Assembly: GCF_964355755.1 (NCBI RefSeq)
Contig: NC_092670.1
Coordinates: 3,559,001-3,623,000 of the forward strand
From: Antedon mediterranea
Lineage: Eukaryota > Echinodermata > Crinoidea > Comatulida > Antedonidae
Length of the DNA: 64,000 nt
Direction: 5' to 3'
Under the pieces are notes generated by a model. The model was given only the letters and a program-made list of their open reading frames with translations. It made no database searches and had not been told where the DNA came from. Positions 1-20,840 of the stretch are shown in pieces. A program made the translations under genes and the position numbers. Numbering within the stretch: position 1 is the first letter of the stretch; every line of letters starts with the position of its first letter.

Positions 1-1264
1 CAATGAAACGTCGCGGTTTTCTAGGCGCTGAAGCTAGCTACGAAGTGAACGCGAACGCTTTTTACTGTATATTATATTCCCCGACAAAAAGTACACGTGT
101 TCCCTGACGTTAAGTTGTCTGTATTTCTCCAGCAAACACTTTACCGCGTACATGAAGCGCTAAGCTATTGCTTGTCGTCACATGATCGACTGCGCATGTT
201 TTACATCGAGTTTGTAGTCAGTTCAGATTCCGTAATTTAATTACCGGTATTTTTTCATTTTATATTAGCATATTTTTGTTTGTATACCATTGATAATGTA
301 AATTTTGTATATATATAATGATATTGTCTTTAGTTAAACAAGACAAGAAAAAATACCAACCGAGGAAATAGTGGACCTTTTGGGACTTGGGGGGGGGGGG
401 GGGTGCGTCTGCACCCAACGCACCCCCCCCCCCCCCCTGGATACGAACGGTTGCTACTTGCTATGCGTTTATGTACGTACGTGTGCATGCTAACGATTTT
501 AATTGTTATCCCTTCGTACGAACGATGTTGTACTTTCCATTATTTTTTGTTGTAAAATTTGATTCATATTGTGTCTGACGATATGCTAAACAACATGAAC
601 GTGGATATTTATTAAGAAAATAATTACTTATTAATAATAGGCCTAATAGCTAAACTTGCTATCAAAATAACTTAATAATGCTACGGGCATTATAGAATGT
701 AAATAACATCATTTTTTGCGCTTAATGCGTTCCAAAAGTCATCCAGTGTGACGTTAATCACCAAAGGTGGAAATAAATTAAATATCAGCAACTTATTTAT
801 TGGAACAACGCCTGTTAATGTAACTCTATCGTACTACCGTATTGAGACTTTTGATGCTGATCTTTCAATCTATTAGAGTTATGATGTAAGTAAGGCAATT
901 TAACAACAGGAAACTGCGCTCGCCTTGTCAAGATAGAAACGTACAGTCCTTTGATCTTAAGTCTGGCAGCGACAATTACTAACAGTAGGGCCTACTACAT
1001 TATCCGCGGCGTGCCGTATCTGTTCGTGGAGCTGATCGTGTCGCAGCCACCGATACACACTTTGATCTCCAGATCTCAGCATCCTGTTGTTAGATTGTCT
1101 TGATGTAAGTGAATAGCATATAATAGTATTCACCTTCCCTCGCGTTTCTGAAATTTCACCGTAATTGAAGAGGGCTCTAAACATATAAATTGAAAGACTA
1201 GCCACAAGGGATTATACCTTTTCTCATAGACCACCGAGCAGCAAACGCAGAATCGTCATGGGCC
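1..1264. other. gene-free stretch
   Basis: I see no supportable exon here. The stretch is AT-rich with scattered CpG clusters. It contains the G/C hairpin near 390-437, listed separately. An open frame on the minus strand at 957-1205 has no recognisable motif and no clear start context. Confidence 0.5.
390..437. repeat. G-run / C-run hairpin
   Basis: A run of about 14 G is followed by TGCGT, a 9-base spacer, ACGCA and a run of about 14 C. The two halves are inverted repeats of each other. The DNA could fold into a very stable hairpin, and the G run could form a quadruplex. The exact homopolymer lengths may be unreliable in the assembly. Confidence 0.75.
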
Positions 1265-1688
1265 TAAAGGCCAACTCAGACAGCGTCGTACGACGAGGCC
1301 CGACGAGACGTCTTGTCTGGACTTGACTCGTCCGTGCTGTCTGAGTTGAATCCAGACGAGACGGGTCGTCGTGAGGTAGCGTCGGGGGTAGTTTTAGGTC
1401 GTCGTGAGCATATTAAACATGTTTAATTTTCACCCGACGGGACGACTCGTTTGTTGGGTATTGACCAATCACAGGCGTGCGTACGCGTTGCATGGTTTGT
1501 TGCGTCATCTTGAATTCAACCAATCAGAAGCGCAGGCAATATAGTCGCGTCGGGGGTCGTCGGGCTGTCTGAGTTGAGCCGTCGCGGAGCGTTGGCACGA
1601 TTATCTGTCGGTAGGACTTTCGAAAGACGGGTCCAGACAAGACGTCTCGTCGGGCCTCGTCGTACGACGCTGTCTGAGTTGGCCTTTA
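1265..1688. mobile_element. 424-bp MITE-like element with ~56-bp perfect terminal inverted repeats
   Basis: The left end begins TAAAGGCCAACTCAGACAGC and the right end is its exact reverse complement. The match continues for about 56 bases through a CGTCG-rich arm. If the outer TA is a target duplication, the element proper is AAGGCC...GGCCTT. Internal copies of the subterminal word (GCTGTCTGAGTTG near 1338 and 1565) show further inverted structure. It carries no transposase frame, so it is non-autonomous. The interior is far richer in CpG (CGTCG/CGACG) than the flanks. Confidence 0.8.
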
Positions 1689-4647
1689 AATGCTTAACAG
1701 ACGTGTTTAGTGTGCCTCTTGATATAGCGATACCTACCGGTAATTTCCTTTTCGGCATATTCAATAATACTGTAATATCTACTATAGAAAGTGTTTTATT
1801 ATTGAAAGAATGATTTAGTCATTCATTCGATGTTCATGGCTGTTGCTAAGCAATGAAATATTATAGGAATTCTAGATTATAAAGTAATTATTTCTTCAAA
1901 AACTATAATTTACAGCCGGCCCATGATCAAGGATCATTTCCTGTAGATAAACTATTAACAAAACAGCCAAGCATCGCAAAGATTCTTAATTTCCTTTACA
2001 CTAGCAATTTCATGACGGGTTAATGTCCCTTAAGATATACAGGGACTACTAGAATTGGTGGTTAGTCTATTTGTGGTAGAACGAGTTATTGTTGCAGAAA
2101 AACAATATAACAGTCAATAGCAAACAAAGACCACTACTACATACTTTGAAAAAAGGGTTTATCTTCAAAAACTAAAACCAGCCTATGCACTGCAGCAGCA
2201 AAGCATGAAAACGGGATAGTCTGCCCATTCGGTTTTATGGGTAAGAATGAAAGTCTGACGTCATAACACTAAATGTGGACAAACAGTAAAACTCACCTAC
2301 CATACTTTAGCTCACAACACTACCTTACACGTAGGGCCTTACACTAAACAAATAGAAGGAATTCCAATATGATCTTCAATGGTAAAAGTTTTGCAAAATG
2401 AGGTAGTTACCTCATACCTGGTCTGAGGAATGTGAAGTGCACGTGCAAATGCAAAGTGCCTGGATATGACGTCATGATTTGCCAGGGCCGCAGCAGATAC
2501 GTATGTAGCTTGGTAGTGATGTACGAAAAAGAGTTTGTTGAGTTGGTTATTTTATTTTCATCAATTCACTAATTTGTCAATGCTATCAAATACACAAAGT
2601 AATACAGTGTTTTAAACAGTGCACTTTTATTCACAATTTACAAATTAAACATACAGTGACTGCACAGCAATTATTATGTTCAATACCACAATGCAATGCC
2701 TACTACAATCAATATATACAATATATCTTATATATTTCATGATCAGTTATATCACCCGCACGTACAATTCAGGGTACCATATATCATCATTTGTACGCGC
2801 GCAACAATAGTTGATGAACATTTTGTAAAAAGATAAATATTTTCACGTTATTATAACGCCTAAAATTGCATTAAAAAATGTTCTTAGATTTTGTTTCGTA
2901 TAATATTGCAAATAACAAAGCAAATTTATATTAAAGATCAAGCGAAGATGTCTTTATCAAAGGTCAAGATGGCATTCGATTGTATTTACTTTCTTTGTTC
3001 ATCCATATTATCTTAATCTAAAGCACATAGTTTGATCATTTCGATGCTAAATAGAACTGTGATTGCTCTCAAGGCTTTTGATAAATTGCTATTTTTAAAT
3101 TTTCTCATTTTTAACAATAATATACACCATACATAATTAGATACTTTTAAAAATGTACGATCGAACCTCACAAACCGTATTAAAATTATGGACGGATATC
3201 TGACAACGGGCTACCTTAACATTTTACAATGCTAACATAATAAACTTAATTCTATAGTATAATTTTCACTAAATACAACTAATATCTCAAGTTTGGCTAT
3301 ATATGACGTAACATCAGGTTGCATAGAATGAAACAGTGCTATAGTGATCAGCATTTGCACAAATGCTCTGTTCAAAGAAACTAACAGTCATTACGAATAT
3401 CAATACTTGTACGCGCGCGTTAGATGTACGCGTGCGTTAAATCTATGCGAGTAAATAATGCATGTCAAATCAATAGCCAAAAAAATTATCTTATTTACGC
3501 TTACTTAAATCCAGGATTGCAAAAATACTCTTTTATAATTGAAAAATATATACTATAGAAAATAAATTGATTGTAGAATATAAATTAGAAGGGCCTAAAA
3601 ACATGGTTTTCTAGTATAAACGGAAGCTGACGGGGGTTGCAATGGCGTTTCCGTTTTGGTGACCTAGCTTGACCTAATAGAATTAAATATACAGTTATAA
3701 TATTAATACTGATGTAAATATTGAAAGCAATGAAGTACTGATTATAATCACGTTAGGATTAGTACGTATACGTAGTTTTATTTAAATGAGTGCGCAATGG
3801 AAATAAAGTTTGCCGTAAAATGTGTATGTGTAAACATACGAGACACTAAATTACTTTTCGCAATTTGTTAGCACAGTAAATATCAACTTAGAGGTAGTCA
3901 CTTATTTTATAATATAGGTTAGGAATATTAGTATGCTATATAAAATATGTGAGTGAATAAATATAGTAGGAACGTGTGATACCAATGTGTGGTAAATTAG
4001 GCCTATAAAATTACTAACAATTTTAAATATAGGCCTACAATTATACTGAAGAAGATTGTAGACAGAATAATAACATAGACCTGGTAAACAATAATCTCAA
4101 ATGAAAAAAAAATTACAAATACAATAACGATAACAATGATTTTGATTCACTACATTGCAATTATAATATTTGGTATCACGTGGCTTGGAATGCCTATACA
4201 TTTTGGTTCCCATGGTTACTCTGGGCGCGGCATAAACAGCACCGTAAAAACCTTTACCGTTTTACAATATATCTTATTTAAAAAAGTTTAATAAACGGCC
4301 CTGATCCCATGTAATTTTCGAGTGAAATTCGAGGAACAACATTCCTTTTGCTTCGTATAAGCTGGCCAATGAGTGTGTCAAACGAACATTACACGCGTGT
4401 GTCATGCGAGACATGGTAAAGGATTTCTATCAGTACCGCGAGACTCGGTTCCAACAAAGACACGTTTTGCTAGATACTGATATGCCACTCAAAAGTACAT
4501 TGCACAGTCTTCAGATTGACACACTAATCGTTACAAAAATGTTTGTTTTTGTCTAATACTTTAGTAGGAACCAAGTCTGTAACCGCCGCGCCCCGCAAAC
4601 GAACATCCGTATTTTGTCCAACGGAAACCATAGCGTTTTACCGCCAT
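1689..4647. other. gene-free stretch 3' of tektin
   Basis: AT-rich DNA with no exon that I can support. The right end includes the 3' flank of the tektin gene, which is transcribed leftward. Small CG dinucleotide clusters occur near 2813, 3411 and 3428. No repeat family was recognised. Confidence 0.5.
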
Positions 4648-13338
<8,691 letters not shown>

Positions 13339-13564
13339 GTTGAACAATCGACTCTACACTCAATCCGGAAATAAAGTTTGAACTTAAAGTCCCAATCTAA
13401 AAACTCACTTATTTTTTCACTGGCGTTTAAGCCTGTCAATGCTGCCTACCAGAAACGATTACCAGTCTAGACCACAAACCGGCTGAAGTTGATTCCACAC
13501 GTTTGTGTTTATAGAAACGTCGCAGTCTGCCAGTATTCCTATATATTCAACGATGCATTACACG

Positions 13565-13578
13565 GTTGCTATGGACGC
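13565..13578 (-). promoter_or_regulatory. possible X-box (RFX site) upstream of tektin
   Basis: GTTGCTATGGACGC resembles the RFX X-box consensus (GTNRCC, short spacer, RGYAAC). It has a good left half-site and two mismatches in the right half. It lies about 230 bases upstream of the tektin start codon. Ciliary genes are commonly RFX-driven, so the position is plausible, but this is a short degenerate match. Confidence 0.25.
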
Positions 13579-13988
13579 CACATGGCCCTTGTTCTATATA
13601 CGTGCTAGTTTTGTATTATAATCCCACACGTCAATCAACGGAATGGACCATTGAGCCGTCACAATGGGAACTTCATTGACCCGCCCCTTAGAAACAGTGT
13701 TGGTAACAGTCACACGGAACAAAGTCCGTAATAGAACAAGCTTGTGGATTTTAACATATTATACCTTTATCGCTGTGTCTACTTTGCATTGTGTTAACAA
13801 CACTAGTTCCTTGTTGATTGCTTGAATCATTTACCACTGTGATGTTTACCAACAAAGGTTATTGACTTTCAGTCTCTCCAAGTTGTGTACTACACATATC
13901 CCTCCACAACCCTAGTATAGTGTTTATCTTTTTATTATAGGTCTACCAAATGTAATGACATTAATTAACACTATACTAATTGTAATAA

Positions 13989-14025
13989 CTAGATGGTACG
14001 CTCGCTTCGCTCGCGTACCATCTAG
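13989..14025. repeat. 37-bp perfect-arm hairpin, GC-rich core
   Basis: CTAGATGGTACGC pairs perfectly with GCGTACCATCTAG across an 11-base centre, TCGCTTCGCTC, which itself contains a CGAGCGAAGCG-type repeat. The hairpin stands out from AT-rich flanks. I see no target-site duplication. Confidence 0.8.
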
Positions 14026-15419
14026 GTGGTGCCCACAGATGGTTCTCGAATACATAATAATTTCAGTGTTAAAAAACTGGCGATTTCAAATGTACGTACA
14101 ATAATACATGTCGTTTACAGGAACGAATAAATAGACACTGATTTATGTACTCAACTAAAATTAGCACCCTGAGAATTACTTCCGAAAGAGAAACTTGTCA
14201 CAAAATGAGACCAATTGTTTAAGTCAAATTTAAACAAACTTAATTTGTGTTTTGTATGTAACATTAGGGGTGAGGGATGGGGAAGAGGATGGGTGCAAAG
14301 AGGAACAATTTTTAAATATATTAAATATATTTTTTATCCATTTAGTAACGAAATATTAATTGTTTTCATGTTTTACAAATAATATATCACTAAACACAGT
14401 AAAACATTGCTGTAATGTAATACTTTGTTGAAACTATCACCGTCCTAGTCGATTGAAATAGTACAGTACATGTAACGATACATCACTACGACGTGTATGT
14501 TTATATAATGTAGGGCCTAAAACAATTTGTGAAAACCACCTCTATTCGAGGAAAATCATAAAATCGATTTAATCGTCAATAAAAATTAAACTCAACTCAA
14601 CTTTATTAGTAGGCCTAATGGTTTTCAATTGTTTCTTAGAGCCAATTCATACTTAAGTTGGTTCCTACCCTACCCACCAAAGTTGTTCTGCGTTTAGGGG
14701 ATGTGATGCACCGTAGGCCTATCCTCTACTGGCTTTACAACGCTACTCATGCCAGTGAGGGAAGGGTGATGATGTGGGTGGTTTAAATGCAATAATAAAG
14801 ATTTGTACATAATATACGGCGACTGAAAACGCTAGCTCATTATCCGTTAAAAAAAAAATTATATCCAACCTCTGCAGCACAGATTGAAAAAAAATGGATC
14901 GAATTTCTGTTATGAGTATACAGATTGGAATGTTCCATTCATCGCAAATCAATACATTTGTATAAACGTATATTAAATCTATCAAAATAGTATTTTTTAA
15001 AGAAAAGCGGCCTGTCTTCAACATTATGATGCTGTACTCGAGCTGTTCAACCGGTTTTCAGCCATTAAAAACAATTATCGTAGGAGGAGATAGGAAAATG
15101 CGAAGCATCCTCGTATTATTGTCTGTGGGTATTTTTCAAGACGGACATCCATTAGACAGTGTATACCACGATCGAAAAACACCCCTATTTGGGGCAAATC
15201 GTTGAACCTAAATTCGTTTTAATTGTCAATAACTAATTATCTAACTCAATTTAATTAGTAAACAGGGTTACATCTGGTGGTTTAAATCAGTACCGAGATT
15301 CTAACCAACTGTATATACCATCGAGTAAACATTCTAGAAATAACGCGCGATTTACCGAATTTTGCCCTTACGTAAATTTATATATAGATTATGCACTATT
15401 TTGAATGAAGTGAAATTCT

Positions 15420-15800
15420 AATGATGCTGTAAAAATCTGAAAGACCAATAAAACAATTTGGTATTTATTATTTATTGATTTAATCAATATCCCATTTAAA
15501 ACTGACGATAAAAATAATAGGCATAACATTAAACGTACCATAAAATCATAACCACAACAAGTGTTTTTTATTATAATTAAAATAATTAACACTATATTAA
15601 TTTTACTATTTGTAATATGCACTCAAAGTGAAATTATATAGATAAGAGATAATATCTGATGATACTTTAAAAATCTCAAAGACAATTAATTAAAACCGCA
15701 AACAATTATTTTCTAATGTATTATTTATTGGTTTAATCAATATCCCATTTAAAACTGACGATAAAAATAATAGGCATAACATTAAACTTATCATAACAAA
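15420..15800. repeat. two-copy local duplication
   Basis: A block at about 15420-15560 recurs at about 15660-15800. Both copies share ATTTATTG, TTAATCAATATCCCATTTAA, CTGACGATAAAAATAATAGG and CATAACATTAAAC. Their left parts have diverged, indicating a moderately old tandem duplication of about 240-bp spacing. Confidence 0.75.
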
Positions 15801-16134
15801 TCTGAAGACTAATGTAAAATTATTGTAAATGAAAATTAGGCCGACATTATATGTGCATTCATAATTGTACATGACTTAATATATGAAATATATTTAAAAA
15901 AAATATTATTGTATACTTTTTTGTAGCTCAATCATTTTGAATTTATTTCTCATTAAATGTATTTCTTTCTATTCTATTCTCACAATCATTTTTTGTATTA
16001 TGTTATTGTTATTAATGTTCTGTATGATTAAGCCTGAACAGTTTCGAAATAACATAATATAGATAGACTAAAGCAATTATAGTGAATTGTATACTTTCTT
16101 AAGTACAATTAATATTACAAAAATCCTTTAGGGC

Positions 16135-16576
16135 CTACTGTAGAATCAACCCAACTAATCTATTATAATACTTTATTTTCATGTCATTAATCAACTCACC
16201 TGACAGATTGCAATTAAGCATCTCAAGTTTCACCAGTTTTGGAGTCATAATTATTAAAGAATCCAGTAACGTACCATCAATATTACTGATATCACTACCA
16301 CTGATATTAATTTCTTCTAATGGTAATTTCACTCCTTTATCAGAACATTCTTTGATCATTTCATTCATTATGTCACCTGATAAATTACAATTATGCATAT
16401 CGAGTTTCCATAGCTCTGGACACATATTTAATACAGACCCAAGTAAAGTACCATCAATGCTACTGAGATTATTGTCACTTACATTAAGGCATTTTAATGT
16501 TAATTGAACTCTATTAGTTAAACACTCTCTGATCATGTCATTCATTATATCACCTGATTGATTAGAATGACACACA
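16135..16576 (-). pseudogene. out-of-frame C-terminal LRR remainder of the NLR gene
   Basis: Directly downstream of the NLR stop, another frame continues the same array: LDVCHSNQSGDIMNDMIREC, then two full ~59-residue units ending ...NRLVGLILQ and a stop. Comparison with the neighbouring units shows about 14 bp missing where the SPKLxx segment should be. The loss explains the frame change and the premature stop. Either the receptor is genuinely shortened, or this is a null allele or an assembly error. The remaining LRR frame has no stops, so the lesion is probably recent. Confidence 0.75.
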
Positions 16577-19500
16577 TCAAGGTTTAATAATCAATAAAGA
16601 ACCCAGTAAAGTACCATCAAATTTGTTTAACTTATTATCGTTGATATGGAACGTTTTTATTGATAATTCAACTTTTCGATTACAGCACTCTCTAACCATA
16701 CCATTCATAGCGACACCTGGTAGATTGCAATTCTGCATATATAAGTCAGACAGCTTAGGAGACAAGATCAATAATGAACCCAGTAAAGTACCATCAATTT
16801 CATTGAGTTGATTACCACTTATATCAAGATGCTTTAATGATAATTTAAATCTTCTAGTAAAACATTCTTTGATCGTATTATTCATTACAGTTCCTAAAAG
16901 ATTGCAATTACTCATCTTAACTATTTCAAGCTTAGGAGGCAAAATCAATAAACTACCCAGTAAAGTACCGTCAACTTGGCTGAGATCATTACCACTAATA
17001 TCAAGACAGTTTAGTGATAATTTTACTTCTATATTAGAGCACGATCTGATTATGCTATTTGTTGCGATACCTGAAAGGTTGCAATTATGCATGTCTAGAC
17101 TGCGTAGTTTAGGGGACATAACCAATAAAGAAGCTAGTAAAATACCATCGATGTTACTCAAATTATTATCACTAATTTTGAGCGTTTCAAATGCTAGTTT
17201 TACTCCCTTATTAAAGCACTCTGTGATCATATCATTTATTACGTCACCGGATAGACTGCAGTTACACATGTCAAGTAACCACAACTCAGGTGACACCATC
17301 AATAAAGTACCCAATAGCATACCATCACTGTTGTTTAGATCATTGCCATGGACATTGAGTTGTTTTAGTTGTAATGATATTCCTCTATCGGAACACTCTC
17401 TGATCATTTCATTCATTACATCACCTGTTACATTAAGTGTCACTAAGGGACATTTTGTATCAATGCCTAGAATGTGCGAAAGGACCCTTCCATTGCGAAA
17501 AACGGATATTTTACTACAAAACGTGTTTAGATTATTGTGAGAATACACTGTAGAATAAAGTGTTTTAATAAGATGTATAAAATGTGTATCTCCGTCCAAA
17601 TGTACATCCGTAATATGATGTATAAACATTCTTAATGAATTAGATATATCATCAATGTGATGCTTTATTTCTAAGTCCGCCTGAGTCATGTAGCTAACTA
17701 GGGCATCTGTCACTGCAACTTCATGTTGCTTTTTAACAAACCTCAAATTACTTGTTAGAGAGCGATATGTGGATAAATTATTAGTAATCCAATTGTTTAG
17801 GAATTTATCGGCATTGACACCAAGAAAACAAATTGCAATCTCTCTTGCCATCTTTAAATGATCACTTTCCCTTATTACCTGCCATTCATTACTATCTAAT
17901 GGTGTAAGTAATCGTCTTACATCTTCTGCGCATTCATCCCCTATACCCTCACATAATTTGCACAAGTAAAATCCAACCAAAGACTCTACTATTAATTTAT
18001 GAGGAGGCATGTAAATTTCGTCAAAGCTTGATTTTAAACTGGATGCTTCTTCATAAACAAATCCAAGTTTTAAGGCCAGGTCAACCATTTCTGTTTTACC
18101 CTTTAAATTCTTTTTGTTTATTGAAAGCTGATTTAATTTCAAGCTTTTGTACATACATTCTCCTAACAAAATCATAGCATTGACATACTCGGTTGGAGCG
18201 TTTTCAAATTTAGATATCTTTCGATATTTTTCTTGTTGTTTGTTGTACTGATTAAAAAAACAGCGAAAGATTTCATAAAAAAGGTCAGCTTTATCTTGAG
18301 GAAGATTTTGCTTTTCTTCCCACATAATACAAACAGAGAGGAGTAACATTGGGTTTTTGCACAATGAGAGTATCTCTGGATGTTCACGATAGAAATAAAA
18401 CTTGTCAACTTGCAATTCATTTCTGAGGGATATTCCCAATTCAGGTTTTCTAAAATGCTTAAAGTGTTTGTCAATGTACTTCCCTATTCTCTCCTCATTA
18501 AATCCATTAACTCGCACATGTACATTACACTCTGTAATGAATTCATCTATGTTTTCTGATCTAGATGTAAGTATGACAGTACTTCTTTCAAATTCGTTGT
18601 TTTTAAACAGATTAATTATGCTTCTATTATTCAATATCAATTCATCTAACCCATCAATCAACAATACTATTTTATCGTCATGATTTATTATGAATGTTTT
18701 GATTAATTTTATATCTTCTGGAAGGTTAGTTCGTAAACCAAAATCTTTTATATCCAATTGCTTTTCAATAAGATCTAAGATACCATCACCTTTATTTAAA
18801 TCTCTTACATTCAAAAGAAATACTATTTTACCTTCAAAGACTCTAATTGATTGGCAAGTACTCCAGTTAAATGCTAAGTGCCTTAAAATGGTCGTTTTAC
18901 CAATACCCCCTTCGCCATCCATAAGTACCTTACATGCAGGTATGGATTCGATAAGATCTAACACATCTTCACATGTTATCGGGTCTTCGGTCCTTTTCTC
19001 ATTTTCCTTGAGTAGTTGAAGATCAGTGAAAAGGTCAGAGATATCAACTTTGTATTTCGTGTTCATTGTTGCTGGTGTAAATCTGCTTGCACTGCGGCAC
19101 AATTTCTGTTGTCTTCTAAGTAAATAACTTTCTATCTTTTCTACAAGAATTGAAGGCAATTAATAGAACCCATCATTGATAATTTATTAAGTGTAATCGA
19201 TTGTTTGCTCAAAATTCTTTTTCTCTCGCAAAATAATATATCGATGAGGAATTGAGAGATATCAAAACAATAATATTTTAAACAGAACTGGTATTCTAAT
19301 TGTATTATACTTTTAACAATATTGCGATAGTGTACAGTACTAAAATTAAACATGCATTAAGTGCATGCAGTATATGACAACCCTTTGTAAATTGTCCACA
19401 AACATACCTTGGCTGTGATGTTGTAAGCCTTTTGCTGGTGATAACAAAATATCTGGGGAAAAAATAGAAATAACAAATTAGATATATACTTCAAACCTGT

Positions 19501-20840
19501 GTAATAATTATCTTTTGCTGCAGTGTGAGTGTTCGGTATATATTTCAATCTGGAATCTTGATTTTGCTTCGTCGTATGCATATTTACCAATGGCTTACAG
19601 TTTTTTTTATTTGAATTTTTCAATTGATTTTTACTTCCTGAACTTTTTTGACTTTTATATTTATTCCAATTTATTATACATTATGATTTATTGTAGTTGT
19701 TATTATTTCTTCGTCAGACAAAAAGTAAATTGTGTAAGAAATAATGTGTTTATTTGAAAGGCAAATATTTATTTTTATTTGATGATATGTCTAGAAGCCT
19801 ACTACTGCCTAATGTTGAAAATATCATTGATTATTATTTTTTTTATTTGTGCACAATCCATTGACAAGACAAAACAAAGTTTGAATATCTTTTCATCAAA
19901 AAAATAATTCATTCAAAAATAAATATATATACCTTGCTCAAGAAGATTGCCAAGAAGCTTATGACATAAGTCATCTTCCCAACCATTGAACACTGGTAAT
20001 GTTCCCAAAAAAGGAGGTATCACAGCATCTTCTGTAACCTTTACAGGAATCAGTTTACCCTGGTCTAGGGTGTTGTCATCCAACATTCTCTGTATAGCCG
20101 TGGCCGATACATACTTGAGCTTGTCGGCTACTGTATCAGATGTAAAACCTACTACAACTTTCTTGCATCGCTGCACTGGTTCAATCAAATTTGTTATTGT
20201 GAATTTACCAAGTTGCCAGTCCTTTCTACTTATACATTTAACTTCTGGATTCACCGTTTTTAAACCTTGCAACACTTTGTTTTCCCACTTTACATCATCA
20301 CTTATGATGTAGAAATCATTTTCTGTAAATAAACAAACATTGATTAAGGGTCATGGCCATTCCTAGTACTCCATCTCCTGGATTTTTTTTGTTGGATTTT
20401 TTTAAACAGGATATTGTGATATAATGATTGTGGTTGGAAGAACCTAGCAAATCTGAGATTATAAACAGTTTGCTCTAAGTGTGAAACAGTTTTACGTATA
20501 CAATAACCACTTTAGTGAAATTAAAGTAAAATTAGTAAAAAGACAAATATTTTGGCACATATGGCGTATCATACGTATAATACCTGAGCTCACAATTTCA
20601 ACACAAATCAAAACGCCGACTGGTGGACCAACATAAAAAATACAATAACTACAGACTTGAGGCAAGTTTAATAGCCACCTACATAGCGATTACTGACCTT
20701 GACAGATGCACATGAATCGTTGGCACTTTATGTCACCATTTAGTCCTACCCTATACCGTATTACTGCGAGATAACATTTTCATCAAAAACGAATTCAGTA
20801 AGAATAAAAAATATGTAGTTTTACCTAATTTACTAGCCAT
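16577..20840 (-). CDS. TIR-NACHT-LRR innate immune receptor (NLR), 4 coding exons, ~1004 aa
   Basis: Proposed exons are 20840-20825 (ATG, MASKL), 20322-19933, 19452-19408 and 19140-16577. All are phase 1, and the sum is exactly 1005 codons. Residues ~6-135 look like a TIR domain: SDDVKWENKVLQGL, CISRKDWQLGKF (the box-2-like RD.xxG region) and EPVQRCKKVVVGFTSD. I do not see the W..E pattern expected of NADase TIRs. The NACHT domain has Walker A GEGGIGKTT (~226-234), Walker B KIVLLIDGLDEL (~307-318) and sensor-like STVILTSRSENI. The C-terminus is a run of ~59-residue units, each holding LDISGN-DL and GTLLGSLL-SPKL motifs of the ribonuclease-inhibitor type, repeated at DNA level with ~177-bp spacing. 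The frame stops in the fifth unit (see 16135-16576). Such receptors sense microbial or danger signals in the cytosol. The tiny first exon is the least certain part. A 5' UTR exon probably begins near 20878 after a TTTCAG. Confidence 0.82.

Larger units (their letters stand above)
13339..16134. other. intergenic region between tektin and the NLR gene
   Basis: The first few hundred bases upstream of tektin are relatively GC-rich and probably contain its 5' UTR and promoter. The rest is AT-rich. It contains the 37-bp hairpin at 13989-14025 and a local duplication (15420-15560 against 15660-15800). No exon is supportable. Confidence 0.5.

Noticed and set aside
387-578. Glycine/proline-rich open frame
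   Set aside because: It is created by the homopolymer hairpin and starts from a non-ATG codon.
957-1205. Minus-strand open frame of 82 codons
   Set aside because: It has no recognisable motif, splice context or composition shift. It could be a decayed transposase piece, but nothing supports that.
16181-17540. Open frames on the plus strand over the LRR array
   Set aside because: They are antisense shadows of the low-complexity repeat and have no domain of their own.
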